Assembly (NCBI GenBank): GCA_039704465.1
Contig: JASFAU010000012.1
Coordinates: forward strand, 620,001 to 684,000
DNA: 64,000 bases
Direction: 5' to 3'
Source of the DNA: Plasmodiophora brassicae
Taxonomy: Eukaryota; Endomyxa; Phytomyxea; Plasmodiophorida; Plasmodiophoridae
This document shows positions 19,854 through 29,944 of the stretch, piece by piece. The notes below the pieces were generated by a model. That model worked only from the letters and a program-made list of their open reading frames with translations. It ran no database searches and was not told where the DNA came from. The position numbers and the translations under genes were made by a program. Positions within the stretch are counted from its first letter, which is position 1, and the number at the start of each line of letters is the position of its first letter.

Positions 19854-21155
19854 ATGAAGTTCACGCTGAAGGTTCTCGCTGGCACGGCGCTGGCCGCCGT
19901 CGGCATGGCGCGCGTTAGCGTTGAGGCGCCTGCCACCGATCTGGTGTCCAACACCATGGCCAGCAAGGATGCCGCCGCCGTCCAGGCGCCGGTGTTCGCG
20001 AAGCAGGCGATGCCTGATGTCGACAACTTCGACGTTGCGTCGCTGGAGAAGCAGCTGTCCGACCCGGCCATGCAGGGGAAGATTGCTGAGATCCAGCAGG
20101 CGCAGGCGCTGATTGAAGATCTCGGCAACGCCGTCAACGGCAAGGACGGGATGGAGGGCTTGATGGGCGCCATTCTAGAGGACGGCGAGATCGACGAGAA
20201 GGAGCAGAAGGTCCTGGACGCGAAGCTTGAGCAGTACCCTGACCTGCGCGCCAAGGTCGACGCCTTGCAGGCGTTCCAGAAGGAGCACCCGAATGTCGTT
20301 GAGAGTGTGTTCGAGGCGTTCGCCAGCCTGTACGCTGGCGCCCAGACCGAGGATCTGAAGGAGAAGTTCGACAGCCTGACGAGCAAGCTGGCGGCGAACC
20401 CGGCGTTCGCTGAGAAGACGGCGAAGTTCCTCGAGGACGGCAAGCTCGACGAGAACGAGCGCGACATCCTCGCCAACGACGCTTTGGCGAACCCGGAGGC
20501 TGCTGCCGAGATCGAGAAGATCATGGAGCAGGACCCTGAGCTCATCGAACGGTTCATCCAGGAGAAGGAAGCGGCCGCTGTCGACCAGGGAATCATCAAG
20601 CAGGAGGAGTCCGATGCCGTCCTGGCGGAGGGTGAAGAGCTCCTGCAGAGCGTCAGCGTCGAAGTCGAGAAGCAGAAGGGCCTTGCGGAGGAGATGCAGG
20701 TCGCGGCCGCCGACGGCGAGATCGATGACAAGGAGCAGACGTCCATTGCCTCGAAGATTGAGACCAACCCGGCTCTGATCGCGCAGCTGGAGCGTCTGAA
20801 CGCGTTCCAGACTGCTCACCCGGGTGTCATCGAGAAGATTGTCGCGCAGGAGGCCGAAGTTATGTCGTACGCCCAGATTGATGAGCTGATGAACGAGCTC
20901 GTCGAGGCCATGCGTAAGAACGGCCACATCATCGACGACGTCAAGGACGTGCTGCAAGACGGCAAGGTCACGACCGACGAGGAGTCACTCCTGTCGAAGG
21001 CGGCCGAGAAGGACCCGAGGATCGCCGAGATCATGACCAAGCTCATGGAGATTGACCAGGCGATCCCCGGAGCGGTTGACAACTTCTTCAAATTGAAGAT
21101 GGAGGAGGCAGCCGCCGCGCAGGATGTCAAGCAGGAGCCGGAGACGGCTGCCTGA
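19854..21155 (+). CDS. Predicted secreted protein with internal tandem duplication and EF-like acidic loops
   Basis: Single exon, 433 residues. The N-terminus MKFTLKVLAGTALAAVGMARVSVEA is a good signal peptide (K, hydrophobic core, Ala-x-Ala-like end), and there is no other membrane segment. Acidic loops recur at residues 110-118 (DGEIDEKEQ), 195-203 (DGKLDENER), 287-295 (DGEIDDKEQ) and 369-377 (DGKVTTDEE). Loops 1 and 3 are each followed by nearly the same helix (FQKEHPNVVE and FQTAHPGVIE) 178 residues apart, so the body is a two-fold duplication of a two-loop unit. The fold is probably all-helical, loosely like TerB or EF-hand proteins, but calcium binding is not shown. The high codon bias and clean GC-rich wobble suggest strong expression. 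The start is the only Met before the signal peptide. Function unknown. Confidence 0.85.
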   Translation: MKFTLKVLAGTALAAVGMARVSVEAPATDLVSNTMASKDAAAVQAPVFAKQAMPDVDNFDVASLEKQLSDPAMQGKIAEIQQAQALIEDLGNAVNGKDGMEGLMGAILEDGEIDEKEQKVLDAKLEQYPDLRAKVDALQAFQKEHPNVVESVFEAFASLYAGAQTEDLKEKFDSLTSKLAANPAFAEKTAKFLEDGKLDENERDILANDALANPEAAAEIEKIMEQDPELIERFIQEKEAAAVDQGIIKQEESDAVLAEGEELLQSVSVEVEKQKGLAEEMQVAAADGEIDDKEQTSIASKIETNPALIAQLERLNAFQTAHPGVIEKIVAQEAEVMSYAQIDELMNELVEAMRKNGHIIDDVKDVLQDGKVTTDEESLLSKAAEKDPRIAEIMTKLMEIDQAIPGAVDNFFKLKMEEAAAAQDVKQEPETAA

Positions 21156-21281
21156 ACAGAGGTGTTATGAAGTTTCGATAAATACACGTTCGTCAGTCGG
21201 TATTGTTATTATCGCAATGACAACGGGGCGGGCATGCCTGTCTCAATCCACCCGGCGGGTGGTGTTCCCGTTTTCGAGTTC

Positions 21282-21909
21282 CTACATAGGTATCGGCGCG
21301 CTAGTCGCCTTCAGTACCGGCAGGGTGCGCAGAGCCTCGTCGTCGACGACGTCTAGCGAATCGATTGAATTTCCCGGTTGGTCCTGGTTGGCTTGACCGA
21401 CGCCCCAGTCAACTTCTGTTGGCGGACGACTTTTCATGAGCTGCTCGATTACGGCTTCCGGTGTCTTAACACTTAGTTCGGCTTTGCACTTTCGGTCCAG
21501 GTTTCAGGCGACCGATTCTTTAATTCGAGCAATTTCTGACAAAGGCCTCGTAAACCTGGATTGATGGCAGGTGTGCATGCTGCGGTCGCGAGCTGTTGGC
21601 GGGATGCCTGCGAGGTTCGCCGCCGCTGGCCTTCATAGACAGAGCCATAAACCAGCAGCGTGTCCCCAGAATGCACGTCAACGGGACTTGGAGAACGACG
21701 GAATCGCCAGTACGTACGGTCGAAGTTGCCAGCAACCTCGGTCGTGCCGTTGACAACTAGCAACGTACATAAGCTATGGAGTCGCGGAACAATTGTGAAT
21801 TGTATTGTTGTGATCGGGAAATTCATCGGCAAATTCAGCAGTTGAACATCGGTCCAATTCTTCCGACAGTGTCCACGTGATGCCACACAGGCAACCGTTT
21901 TAAGACGTA
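21282..21909 (-). CDS. Possible small multi-exon gene with an NTF2-like segment
   Basis: The minus strand contains frames that look coding but were not fully assembled. One segment (about 21840-21715) reads LPMNFPITTIQFTIVPR...LLVVNGTTEVAGNFDRT, reminiscent of the strand order of NTF2/NXT-like proteins. Another (about 21490-21282) reads KTPEAVIEQLMKSRPPTEVDWGVG and ends IPM at TAG. The start codon and internal junctions are unresolved. It begins immediately after the stop of the ankyrin gene on the same strand. Treat as a candidate only. Confidence 0.33.
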
Positions 21910-23292
21910 TCAACGGGGTCTCTTGGCTGGTGGGCTGCCGCCGCGTGGACCCTGGTTGTTGCGACGTGCAATATGCTTCGGCAATTCAATATGACCGCTA
22001 AGGTGCTCCAAAGACGCCCTTAGCGAAGGCAGCGGACGGGTTAGCGCAGGAGTACGAGTCACCGTCGCGGATGGCATCTGACTCGACCCCTCAGTGTTAT
22101 CGACGTCGCTGGGCTCTGGGCTCACCGCAACGGATGGCTCCCTATGGGCACCAACGTTAACGTCGTCATCGCCTTGGTTAAACATTTGCATGACGTCGAT
22201 AGAGCACAGTATCGCTGAGACGCAACGCTCGGCAGGGGATCGTTCCGATTCACAGGCGATCAACCTTTTGACCAGCTCCGGCGCATCTCCGTTCTTGCCC
22301 TTCTCGATAACCGTCGCCAGAAGATGGTCGTAGAGAATCTTGGAGAGGCCTCTGACCGTCAAACCGCGCAGCACCTTGTCATTCGCAGAGAGCACCACAT
22401 GGCTGGACACTTCGAACAGAATCCCTTCCTCGATACTCGTCAGTAGCGTACGAAGCAGGTCGGAGTCTTCGTTGGCGACCGCCGATTCCATGGCCCGTAT
22501 TATACCATCCCTGGAGACTTTGTTGTGCTTCAGGATCCGGATGAGGATGGCGTGGTTAGGTGATCGGATGTTATCAAGGAACACCGGGTCTCCCCAGACG
22601 ACGGTCGGAGCGACATTATCGACAAGCATATCCCCGATGGCTTCGTTCTCTTGAAACGCGATGTCCATGACTACGCCATTACGGCAGCCACCGGGCACAC
22701 CATGGTGAAGCGCGAGAGCGACCAGGTCCGCATTGTGGTCTTTGACACCCGAGAGCAACGTCTCTTCGTTAAGGTCAGCACCCGCCTGCAGGAGCGCCTC
22801 AACAATGTTCAATAACAAAGTCGATTTCAACGCAACCCGCAAGGGCAACCCGTTACGTGCGTTCACATCGGCCCCATTGTCGATGAGATACAGAACGATA
22901 TCGAGGCGGTTGGACGCGACGGCTGAAATGAGTGCTTCGTGAGACTGGGCGGATACCGGCAACTGTAATCCTTCTACGAGGTACTTGACGACATCGACGT
23001 GCGGCGTGCTTGCGGCCCGGACCAGGCATTCACAGTCTCGAGCTCGTACGTCTGCTTTATGTTGTACAAGCACCTTGATGGCATTCCGGGCTCCTGCCGT
23101 GCAAGCCATGATCAGCGCCTCGTTGTCCTTGGCGTCGACAGGTGCGCCAAGAATCAGCAAGTCGGTAATCGCCTTTTCATCCCCGTTCAATGCCGCGAAG
23201 ATCAACGGACTCACCAAAGCGTCGTCAACGTCACGGCTGGCGCACGATCCAACAGTCCATAGCAAGACTAGCAACGACGCCGGCCACCGCAT
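21910..23292 (-). CDS. Predicted secreted ankyrin-repeat protein
   Basis: Intron-free, 460 residues from ATG 23292. The N-terminus MRWPASLLVLLWTVGSCASR is a strong signal peptide. The frame stays open upstream of this Met, but the signal peptide supports it as the start. About six ankyrin-like units follow (SPLIFAALNGDEKAITDLLILGAPVDAKDNEALI, then VKYLVEG, LISAVASNRLDIVLYLIDNGADVNAR, IVEALLQAGADLNE, LVALALHHGV), becoming degenerate beyond residue 230. The last 100 residues are Ser/Pro rich and end in a basic PPAKRPR, which could act as a nuclear localisation signal. A signal peptide, ankyrin repeats and a basic nuclear-type tail together fit a host-targeted effector, but this is inference. 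Confidence 0.8.
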   Translation of the reverse strand: MRWPASLLVLLWTVGSCASRDVDDALVSPLIFAALNGDEKAITDLLILGAPVDAKDNEALIMACTAGARNAIKVLVQHKADVRARDCECLVRAASTPHVDVVKYLVEGLQLPVSAQSHEALISAVASNRLDIVLYLIDNGADVNARNGLPLRVALKSTLLLNIVEALLQAGADLNEETLLSGVKDHNADLVALALHHGVPGGCRNGVVMDIAFQENEAIGDMLVDNVAPTVVWGDPVFLDNIRSPNHAILIRILKHNKVSRDGIIRAMESAVANEDSDLLRTLLTSIEEGILFEVSSHVVLSANDKVLRGLTVRGLSKILYDHLLATVIEKGKNGDAPELVKRLIACESERSPAERCVSAILCSIDVMQMFNQGDDDVNVGAHREPSVAVSPEPSDVDNTEGSSQMPSATVTRTPALTRPLPSLRASLEHLSGHIELPKHIARRNNQGPRGGSPPAKRPR

Positions 23293-23435
23293 CCTCAACC
23301 CAGTACAGGAGATCGCAATGACCTGGTGGTGGGCCGTGGGAGCCCAAGGTCTGCGCGTCGAATGGGGCCCATTGCTTGTTGGTCCGGAAATAGCCCTGCC
23401 AGCCGTCGCGACGTTCAGCACAGTTCACAATTCAC

Positions 23436-24083
23436 ATGCGGGTCGCCGCCTTATGGCCGTGGCAGTCTCCTCTGGTGTTGAGCCTGCCTCGGCCACGGGT
23501 ATTATTCTCCAATTCCGGGTTTATGTGACGCCCGTCTGCAATGGGTTCGAGCATCTCCACTGCGGTGCCGTTCCGGGATCGTTATTGCCTAATAGTATCT
23601 GACGATTCAGCAAGCAGTCGGGTCACGCGCACCAGCGGAGCAAAGGATCTACCCCAAGTTCGTCGGGAAGCTGCACGAATTCCAGAGAAATATGTACTCG
23701 ACACTCCCGCTACCTCTTTCGGTAAGACCGACATGTCACTGATGCTGTAGCGTACTTGTTTCGTATGTCGCGCATGTGGTACAGGCAGAACACGCTGGAC
23801 TCAAACCCTACCGCGTACTGGCAATCTGGCTGCCGGCACATGGCTGACCGCATGTCGGACATGGCCAGCTCGACCCTTTTGTTCGTTATGAGTCTTCAGG
23901 TTCTGGCGTCTTCCATCTGGGCTCGGGCGGATGGCTGGTGCAGAGCATGTAAACAGTGGCAGACGCCAACCACGTTTGTCAACCATGTATCTGGAGGGTT
24001 CGCAGCCGCTCTGTCACACGACTTCTCTGCGCACAAGGAATACGCCAGAGCCTGAAGAGTCATCACGAACAGCTAGTGGCTGA
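23436..24083 (+). CDS. Hypothetical small protein (tentative four- or five-exon model)
   Basis: Not recognised. From ATG 23436 (MRVAALWPWQSPLVLSLPRPR, signal-peptide-like), splicing to an exon after cctaatag at about 23599 gives YLTIQQAVGSR, then QRIYPKFVGKLHEFQRNMYS. Introns of about 63, 54 and 48 bp with canonical ends then join in frame to AEHAGLKPYR, LDPFVRYESSGSGVFHLGSGGWLVQSM and GSQPLCHTT, with a stop at 24081-24083. Three consecutive in-frame junctions favour a real plus-strand gene, but the first exon is uncertain and no domain is identified. Confidence 0.4.
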
Positions 24084-24715
24084 CAATGTCTCTACGTTTC
24101 GGCTGCGTATTCGCATATGATGGAGTTCGTGCATCAAACGACAAAAGAGCTGCCCAATCGTTAGTCCATCGACGACAACTTTGCGCTCTGACGATCGCGA
24201 TGTCTTCTGGGAGATTGACGTTGTAGCGCGGGCCTGTATGGCCGCTATCGACAACACGGATGCGTTCTTCAATTCCAAACGAACTTAACGACAACGGTAA
24301 ACGACCAGGTGTATGCGGATCCCGACACTGGCGTTCGCGATGAGCTTGTCAACCTTTAAACAACGCCCGGGTTGCCTGCTTCCATGCGTCGTGCACTCAG
24401 ACGGTCGTTACGTTTCTCCATGGACGTCTATTACAATGGTTGTCTGACGCCCCGTCGTGTTTGCCAAAGACGACGAGCACTGTCCTGAATCTCGATGCGA
24501 CCTTGACGCCATCGCCGTTGCCATCTGGCAAGGCCGACTGGATCGAGCGAGCAGGGTACGACCGGGCATGATCGCCTGGATCGCGTGCGTTTCTACGTGT
24601 CTGTGCCATATTGTAGATGCAATACAGGGGGGAGGGGGGCGCCGTCACGCCGTGCGCATCGGCCTGGTTCATTTCGGTGGCGGGCCGTGCACTTGAGGTT
24701 GGCGGCTGCTGTGAG
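24084..24715. other. Unresolved region with coding-like fragments on both strands
   Basis: Plus-strand fragments such as DDRDVFWEIDVVARACMAAIDN (about 24190-24285) and DPDTGVRDELVNL (about 24310-24358) look protein-like. So does a minus-strand fragment, GIEERIRVVDSGHTGPRYNVN (about 24205-24280). I could not build a consistent spliced model on either strand. A purine-rich G-run lies near 24627-24640. Confidence 0.35.
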
Positions 24716-25561
24716 ATGACGGGCGATGCGCAGCGAGTCGTGCTGGGTTACTGGGCCATTCGCGGCCTAGCGCAACCGATCCGCATGCTTCTGAGTACGA
24801 ACGCGTCGTCGAACCGTGTGTGCCCGTGCACATCAGTCTGACCCATGGTTTGCCGGAAGAGTACACCAAGACGCCGTTCGACGACGTGCGGTACCATCAG
24901 GGCAGCGGGCCGGAATTCTCCTGTGACGAATGGCTGAAGGTCAAGGAGACGCTGCAGTTGGACTTCCCTAATCTGCCGTACCTGATCGACGGCGATCTTC
25001 GCATGACGCAATCGATGGCCATCATCCTGTATCTCGCCGAGTATGCTGCCAATTCCATTGCCGTATACCTAGATGCATGCCCATGATAAGCTGCCAGGAA
25101 ACATGGCCTGGCGGGTGATACGCCAAAGGCTCGCGCCATGATTAACATGGTCGCCAATGAGATTGCTGACGCGCGCGGCAAGTACACCGGCCTGTGCTAC
25201 AATCCACAGTTCCATCATCTCAAGGACGCGCTAATTGAGAACATCCCCAACATTCTGAAGCGGTTCGAAACCTTCCTGAAGCATGACTGGATCTGTGGGC
25301 CGAGCATTACCTATGCTGGTATGTCCACAGCGGTCCAGCTAGCCAATGAGGCATCCACTGATCGCGTTGGTAGATTTCCTGTGCTATGAGATGCTGCAGC
25401 AGTATTCGACACTGAATAACCAGTGCCTGAAGCGGTTCCCGCGCCTCAGCGCGTACTGCCAGCGCTTCGAATCGCTCGATGAGATCCGCAAGTGCATGTC
25501 GGAACCAGACTTCATTCGTACGGCTTTCAACAACAAGATCGCCCAGTTCGGTAGTGGCTGA
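24716..25561 (+). CDS. Glutathione S-transferase, mu-like
   Basis: Cytosolic detoxification enzyme that conjugates glutathione to electrophiles. ATG 24716 reads MTGDAQRVVLGYWAIRGLAQPIRMLL, the canonical mu/sigma N-terminus, with the catalytic Tyr in LGYWAIRG. An intron of about 60 bp (24794-24855) joins to YTKTPFDDVRYHQG. LQLDFPNLPYLIDGDLRMTQSMAIILYLAEYA contains the thioredoxin-fold cis-Pro and the QS glutathione-binding pair. After another intron the helical C-domain reads ARGKYTGLCYNP, NILKRFETFLK, VDFLCYEMLQQ and LSAYCQRFESLDEIRKCM. Stop at 25559-25561. Glutathione synthetase lies 5 kb away, a functional match though probably coincidental. Confidence 0.9.
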
Positions 25562-25756
25562 ACTACGTAGACGAATACAGTCACCACAACGCAGCCACTT
25601 CACTGTGGCATATCCCGTATTGAATGGAGAGAAACAACATTGTGTACCGTATATTAGTTCAATCACATCAGGAGATAGGAGCCGGTACAGGCAGGGAGTG
25701 ACGGAGAGACCGCCCCTTCGCGTTCATCCTCTTCGTGACCTAACTCTGACTACTCG

Positions 25757-26392
25757 TTACGTGCTGATCGGCACGTTGATCGGTCGCTTCACCAAACACC
25801 CGTTCATCATGGTGACTGATGGGTTCGTGGGTTGCAAATTGCCCGCGATGGGGTCACCATTTGGCCCCCTGTACGACCGGACCGACGAAAGCGGCACCTT
25901 CCGTAGGTTCAACTTCTTTGACGCCGCCTTCGCTCTGGTCGCCGCCTGCAGCGCTTTAGAGAAATACGCAGGCTGCTTCTGTTGCTTTCGCAGTGACAAC
26001 GACTGCTCTTCAACGACCAAGTGCCTGGAACCCGGTGGCGGCTGTGGACCGTCGGGTTTACGAGCCGATGACGATGACGACGATGGGAAGGGCGAGCGGC
26101 GGTACCCGCCCGAGACGGCAAGGCGCGTGTTGTCAAATGGGACCCAGTGGCCTTCGACGAGCAGGGACCGCTCGCTCTCCGATAACGGTTTCCGTGGAGG
26201 GACGTTCGGCGGCCGTACCGCTGTCGGCACGACGGGCGTGTCGTGTTCCACGTACGTGAAGACGGAGCCAACAAGCGGCCAGTTCCCATCGACGGGGTCG
26301 CCAGCCGCCGGATTCGATGACCGGAACGGATGCTGAGCACGCATTATTAGGCCCTGCATTGAGCGTTTCGACGATATACACGCACTGACCAT
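25757..26392 (-). CDS. Uncharacterised Ser/Pro/Arg-rich protein
   Basis: An uninterrupted minus-strand frame of 211 residues from ATG 26392 (MVSACISSKR). A later Met at 26359 is also possible. It has RPPNVPPRKPLSESERSLLVEGHWVPFDNTRLAVSGGY, a serine run (SSSSSSARKP) and a basic C-terminal half with KALQAATRAKAASKKLNLRK. The opposite strand also has a long open frame, but its composition is less protein-like. No domain is recognised and it is probably largely disordered. Convergent with GST. Confidence 0.5.
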   Translation of the reverse strand: MVSACISSKRSMQGLIMRAQHPFRSSNPAAGDPVDGNWPLVGSVFTYVEHDTPVVPTAVRPPNVPPRKPLSESERSLLVEGHWVPFDNTRLAVSGGYRRSPFPSSSSSSARKPDGPQPPPGSRHLVVEEQSLSLRKQQKQPAYFSKALQAATRAKAASKKLNLRKVPLSSVRSYRGPNGDPIAGNLQPTNPSVTMMNGCLVKRPINVPIST

Positions 26393-27385
26393 TGATACAA
26401 GACGCGGGTGAGAGGCGCGAAACGCCAAGGGCCGTGTGTGACGTGGCTACCCCGCGGGGCCGTGGCGCAACGCCGTGCCGCTGATTACAAGTTTGACCAG
26501 TCTCAAGTGCGGTCTGCGGACCACCACGCCGCCACTCGTTTGTTCCCCGCAGCTCACTGGGACGGACGGAGCTAAATGCGGCCTCAGATCAGAGTCACGG
26601 ATCACCGCACGCTGCCACCCGATCCGACAGAACTGCGGCGCCACCGCAAAATCGCTCAATCCCGAACAGACGGACGAACTATGGCCCCCGGCGTCGCGGC
26701 TCGGTACCAGCGCGCCGTCGGCAGGCTGTGCTTCCGCTACAGGGTGGTCCTGACTAAAATCGGCTGCCCAGATCACACCCAGTGCTCTTCGAGAGGCCTA
26801 TCCGTGGGCCGCACGTCTCATGCTTAACCCGTTTGGTGATCGATGGCCATGTCCATGATATGCACCGGCGTTACGGTCGTCTGCACTCTTCGAGTTACGA
26901 CAATAAATCAAAAGCACCGACCGCAGTTAAACCACTGGATGAATGCCAGTCAAACAGAGCCGCAAAGGTCGACTTAAACAGCCGTCGAGAAGGTAACCTT
27001 CCTACAGAAGCGATTCCCAAGCAGCACCGGCAGGGACGACTACCGCCCATGGACAATTCCGCGTTCGATTTCATTTGTGGTGGATGCATATCGGACGTCT
27101 GTCAGCACGTGCCACCATTCGCCTTTCGGCATTGATGGTTAGTTTCCTATATGACGCCCCGGTCGCTCTACAGCCCGCTTCGGCACGATGACACCATCGG
27201 GGTGACACCGCGTGGCATTCGCGATCCACGATCGCAACGAACTGATTGCTTTTTTTGATAAGCGAAGCCTGCTTACCGCGCGCCATCCTAGAATAGCGCG
27301 CAGATCGGTCCCCGCTAATGGGACCCCTCTGCGCGCTTCCTGCAGATACAGCGGCTGGCTGACGGATTGGCAACGCGACTGTTAT
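26393..27385. other. Unresolved about 1-kb region
   Basis: Several frames of 60-117 codons occur on both strands, for example plus 26576-26827 with RHRKIAQSRTDGRTMAPGVAARYQRAVG and plus 26782-27135. None shows a domain or a convincing splice chain. It holds the divergent 5' flank of the minus-strand unknown gene and the 3' flank of the interrupted transporter. Confidence 0.4.
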
Positions 27386-27891
27386 TTAAATATGAGCCAG
27401 GGCTGATGCTCTTCTGAATGGTGGATTCGCTTTCGTGGATCTTGGCAGCGTTTCCAGGGGCGCACCCTTGGTAGTCACGTTACCGAGAACCGGGACCTTC
27501 CTCAACGAGGCATACAGATGGAGGCCAAGGGACACCAGCATGAGCATAGCCGAAACTTGATTGCCAAACGATAGCTCATCGGGCAAGCCAGACAGGACGC
27601 TCACCAAGATGACAATCACGCGACGTGGTCCGCCCAGCAGTCGAGGCAGGATCCCGCTGGCTATAGCCGTCAACGAGCATGTGCTGAACAGGGCCAGCGG
27701 CCGGGCCAGAAACATTCCAACCACAATGGCAAAGAACGGAGCGAACCGTCCTGCGAGCTGGATTCGGCTGTACATGCTCGGCCAGGCCTCGCCAGGGGCA
27801 TACGCAATAGTGACGGGAACGACGATCACGAAGACCAGGAACGACTGGATCGCATTGGTTTCCAGTACGAGCCGCATGTCATGCTTGCTAC

Positions 27892-27912
27892 CCGTAAACT
27901 TCGATGCGCTGT
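27892..27912 (+). repeat. Left terminal inverted repeat of the pogo-like element
   Basis: 21 bases beginning CCGTAAACTTCG and ending GCGCTGT, perfectly complementary to 29924-29944. Confidence 0.9.
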
Positions 27913-28479
27913 GCCTAGCGCATCCTGTGCCCCCCTGTCCAAAAAAAGGCTTCGAACTTTTTTGCGACCACCGACTACGAGGGCCAGTCAGCTCGACATC
28001 ATATCAGGCCCGAATTTCAAGGTCGCAACCACAGCATGGTCCCGATCCGACAGCTGACCGGCGATGTCGTCCGTCCATGTTGAGATTGTAGGGATCGAGA
28101 TCGGCAACCGTGGACGCTGCTGTCAAGAGCACACCGTGTGCGGGTCTGTCCTGGAACCAGACAGCATTGTCCGGTTGCGTATTGTTCAAATCATTAATGG
28201 TAAGTCATCCCTAATTCGTCGACGATTTAACGACAATGATATCCCCAGATGCGGGCAACACCGAGACGGCAATTGCCGTTTATCGTGTGAGGAACGGTTC
28301 TGATCAATGTTTGGTGGGATTCCTGCCCCGTCATTACATTGCGAGAGCCAACCGATTCGACAACCGACTTGCAAGAGTTGTCGAATTGTACTCTCGCTCT
28401 GACAATGTGTACGACCGTCGACGGTCGCATCGCCATGGCGGCATGGCACGTTGTATCCTGCTGTAACGCCATCTATTGT

Positions 28480-29765
28480 TTATTCGGTATCTGTAAAGTA
28501 GGGAAAATCATGGCTACGCCATGACCTTCGGATCACATCAGGCGATAGCTCTTGCAACGATCGGATTATCCACGATGCCACTTGAGGACGTGTTGGTGGA
28601 TCCAACGGGTCACCGATGGGCTTTTCCAGTAACCAATGCTCCCATTGATCCCGGATTCGTGACTTAAATGATCGGTTGACACCCACGTCGATCGGCTGAA
28701 CGAGTGCGGTGCAATGGCTGGGAACATGCTCCACCTGGACGCCAATACTGTTGATGCTCAACAGCACTGGTGCCATAACGTGGCATCGGAAAGAATCCAG
28801 AAGCAATACAGGACTTTGAGCCTCAACAGGCACACTCGCAATGTACGGTTGTAGACACTGTTAAACTCTGTTAGTTCAATGATCGTGCCATACTGAAGGC
28901 GATACCTTCTTAACCCATTGTTGCATAGTAGCGCCATCCATCCAAGCGTGCGGCTGGCACGCGTATTCGCTGCCAGGCGGATATTCCGGCAGCTCGCGTG
29001 TCGCGATGCGGCCCTGAGGCTGACCTTTGAAAATGATCATAGGCCGAAGAATCGAACCACTGGCAGTAACGGCTACTGCTACAGTGACCCTGAGCGTCGA
29101 CGACGATGTCTTGCGCATGTTGACATGCCTCGCGCCGACACGATCGATCGTCCGGTTTCGAGACATGTCAAAGAAGACTGCCGTCTCATCCATATTGATG
29201 ATCAGCCTCTTGTCGAGGCTGGCAATACGCGGTACGATGGAAGCCATGAAGGTTCCCGCCAGACGCCGTTCTTGCTCTGGCCCGACAGACGAGGAGTGCG
29301 TGCATACACGCGTCGTTAGACGATGCTTTTTAAGAAACGCCTTAGCGTCGACTCCTTGGCGCTAGAAGACTTTTCCTTAAGCCCCGAAAACATTTCACAA
29401 GCATACTGTTTGAGGCTATTTAACGATATTCCTAGACGAAGGTTCTATGAGTTCCACTACAACGAAATGCGGGCGTAGTTGAAGGTAGTACCTATCCCTG
29501 CGTCCCGTCTATCAAAGATCCACCGAAGCAGATCGTCTTCTTCTTGCTCTGTGAACGTAGGCGCCCGACCACGAGAAATCGTTGTTGCATCGGGGCGCGA
29601 TTGACTTAGGCGCGTCTCCAGTTTCTTCCACCGTCGGATTTGACTGGGTGCAACGCCATTGGCATCGGCGAAGTTATGCAACGATGTACCTTGTACTGAT
29701 GCGCGGCGCCAGCACATCAAAATGGCCAGCTTGTCGGCGTTCGTTATGGACTGGCGGGAGTGCAT
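28480..29765 (-). pseudogene. Pogo-like transposase (spliced; one apparent frameshift)
   Basis: Starts at ATG 29765 with MHSRQSITNADKLAILMCW, then a psq-like helix-turn-helix (GVAPSQIRRWKK) and a second CENP-B-type helix region after a 59-bp intron. The DDE_1 catalytic core has Asp1 in INMDETAVFFDM, Asp2 in VLLLDSFRCH and Asp3 in ALVQPIDVGVNRSFK, with 35 residues between the second and third (DD35D). A second intron of about 50 bp follows WVKK. Near 29325 the frame closes after RRFLKS, while the next frame continues KKHRLTTRV. One base change in length is needed to join them, so the protein is probably truncated before the catalytic domain in this copy, unless the base is a sequencing error. 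Stop at 28480. Confidence 0.85.
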
Positions 29766-29923
29766 CGCGGTCGATGCGAACGCCTGAGGCGGCAATGGTT
29801 TAAATGTTCCGCCCGGCTCGGAAGTCTGCAGCTCGCACCCCACCCAAAAAAACGCCGCATGTTCGGGCAAAAAATTAAACAAAACCTTACATCACTGCAT
29901 AATTTTTTTGACATTGCTGGGTA

Positions 29924-29944
29924 CAGCGCATCGAAGTTTACGGT
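29924..29944 (-). repeat. Right terminal inverted repeat of the pogo-like element
   Basis: Perfect 21-base inverted copy of 27892-27912, followed directly by the TA target duplication at 29945-29946. Confidence 0.9.

Larger units (their letters stand above)
27891..29944 (-). mobile_element. Pogo-like (Tc1/mariner superfamily) DNA transposon, about 2.05 kb
   Basis: Terminal inverted repeats of 21 bp are identical: 27892-27912 and the reverse complement 29924-29944. The left end has one extra C at 27891. The element is flanked by the TA dinucleotides 27889-27890 and 29945-29946, the target-site duplication expected for this superfamily. It carries one spliced transposase gene in the same orientation as the host transporter. 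Intact ends, a matching target duplication and an otherwise undamaged host frame all indicate a recent insertion. Confidence 0.9.

Noticed and set aside
19769..20957. Long antisense frames (332 and 260 codons) opposite the secreted repeat protein.
   Set aside because: They arise from strong codon bias in the sense gene, and their composition is Ser/Leu rich without domains.
25479..26336. 285-codon plus-strand frame overlapping the GST 3' end.
   Set aside because: It starts inside GST in another frame and shows no domain. The minus-strand frame there looks more protein-like, though neither is certain.
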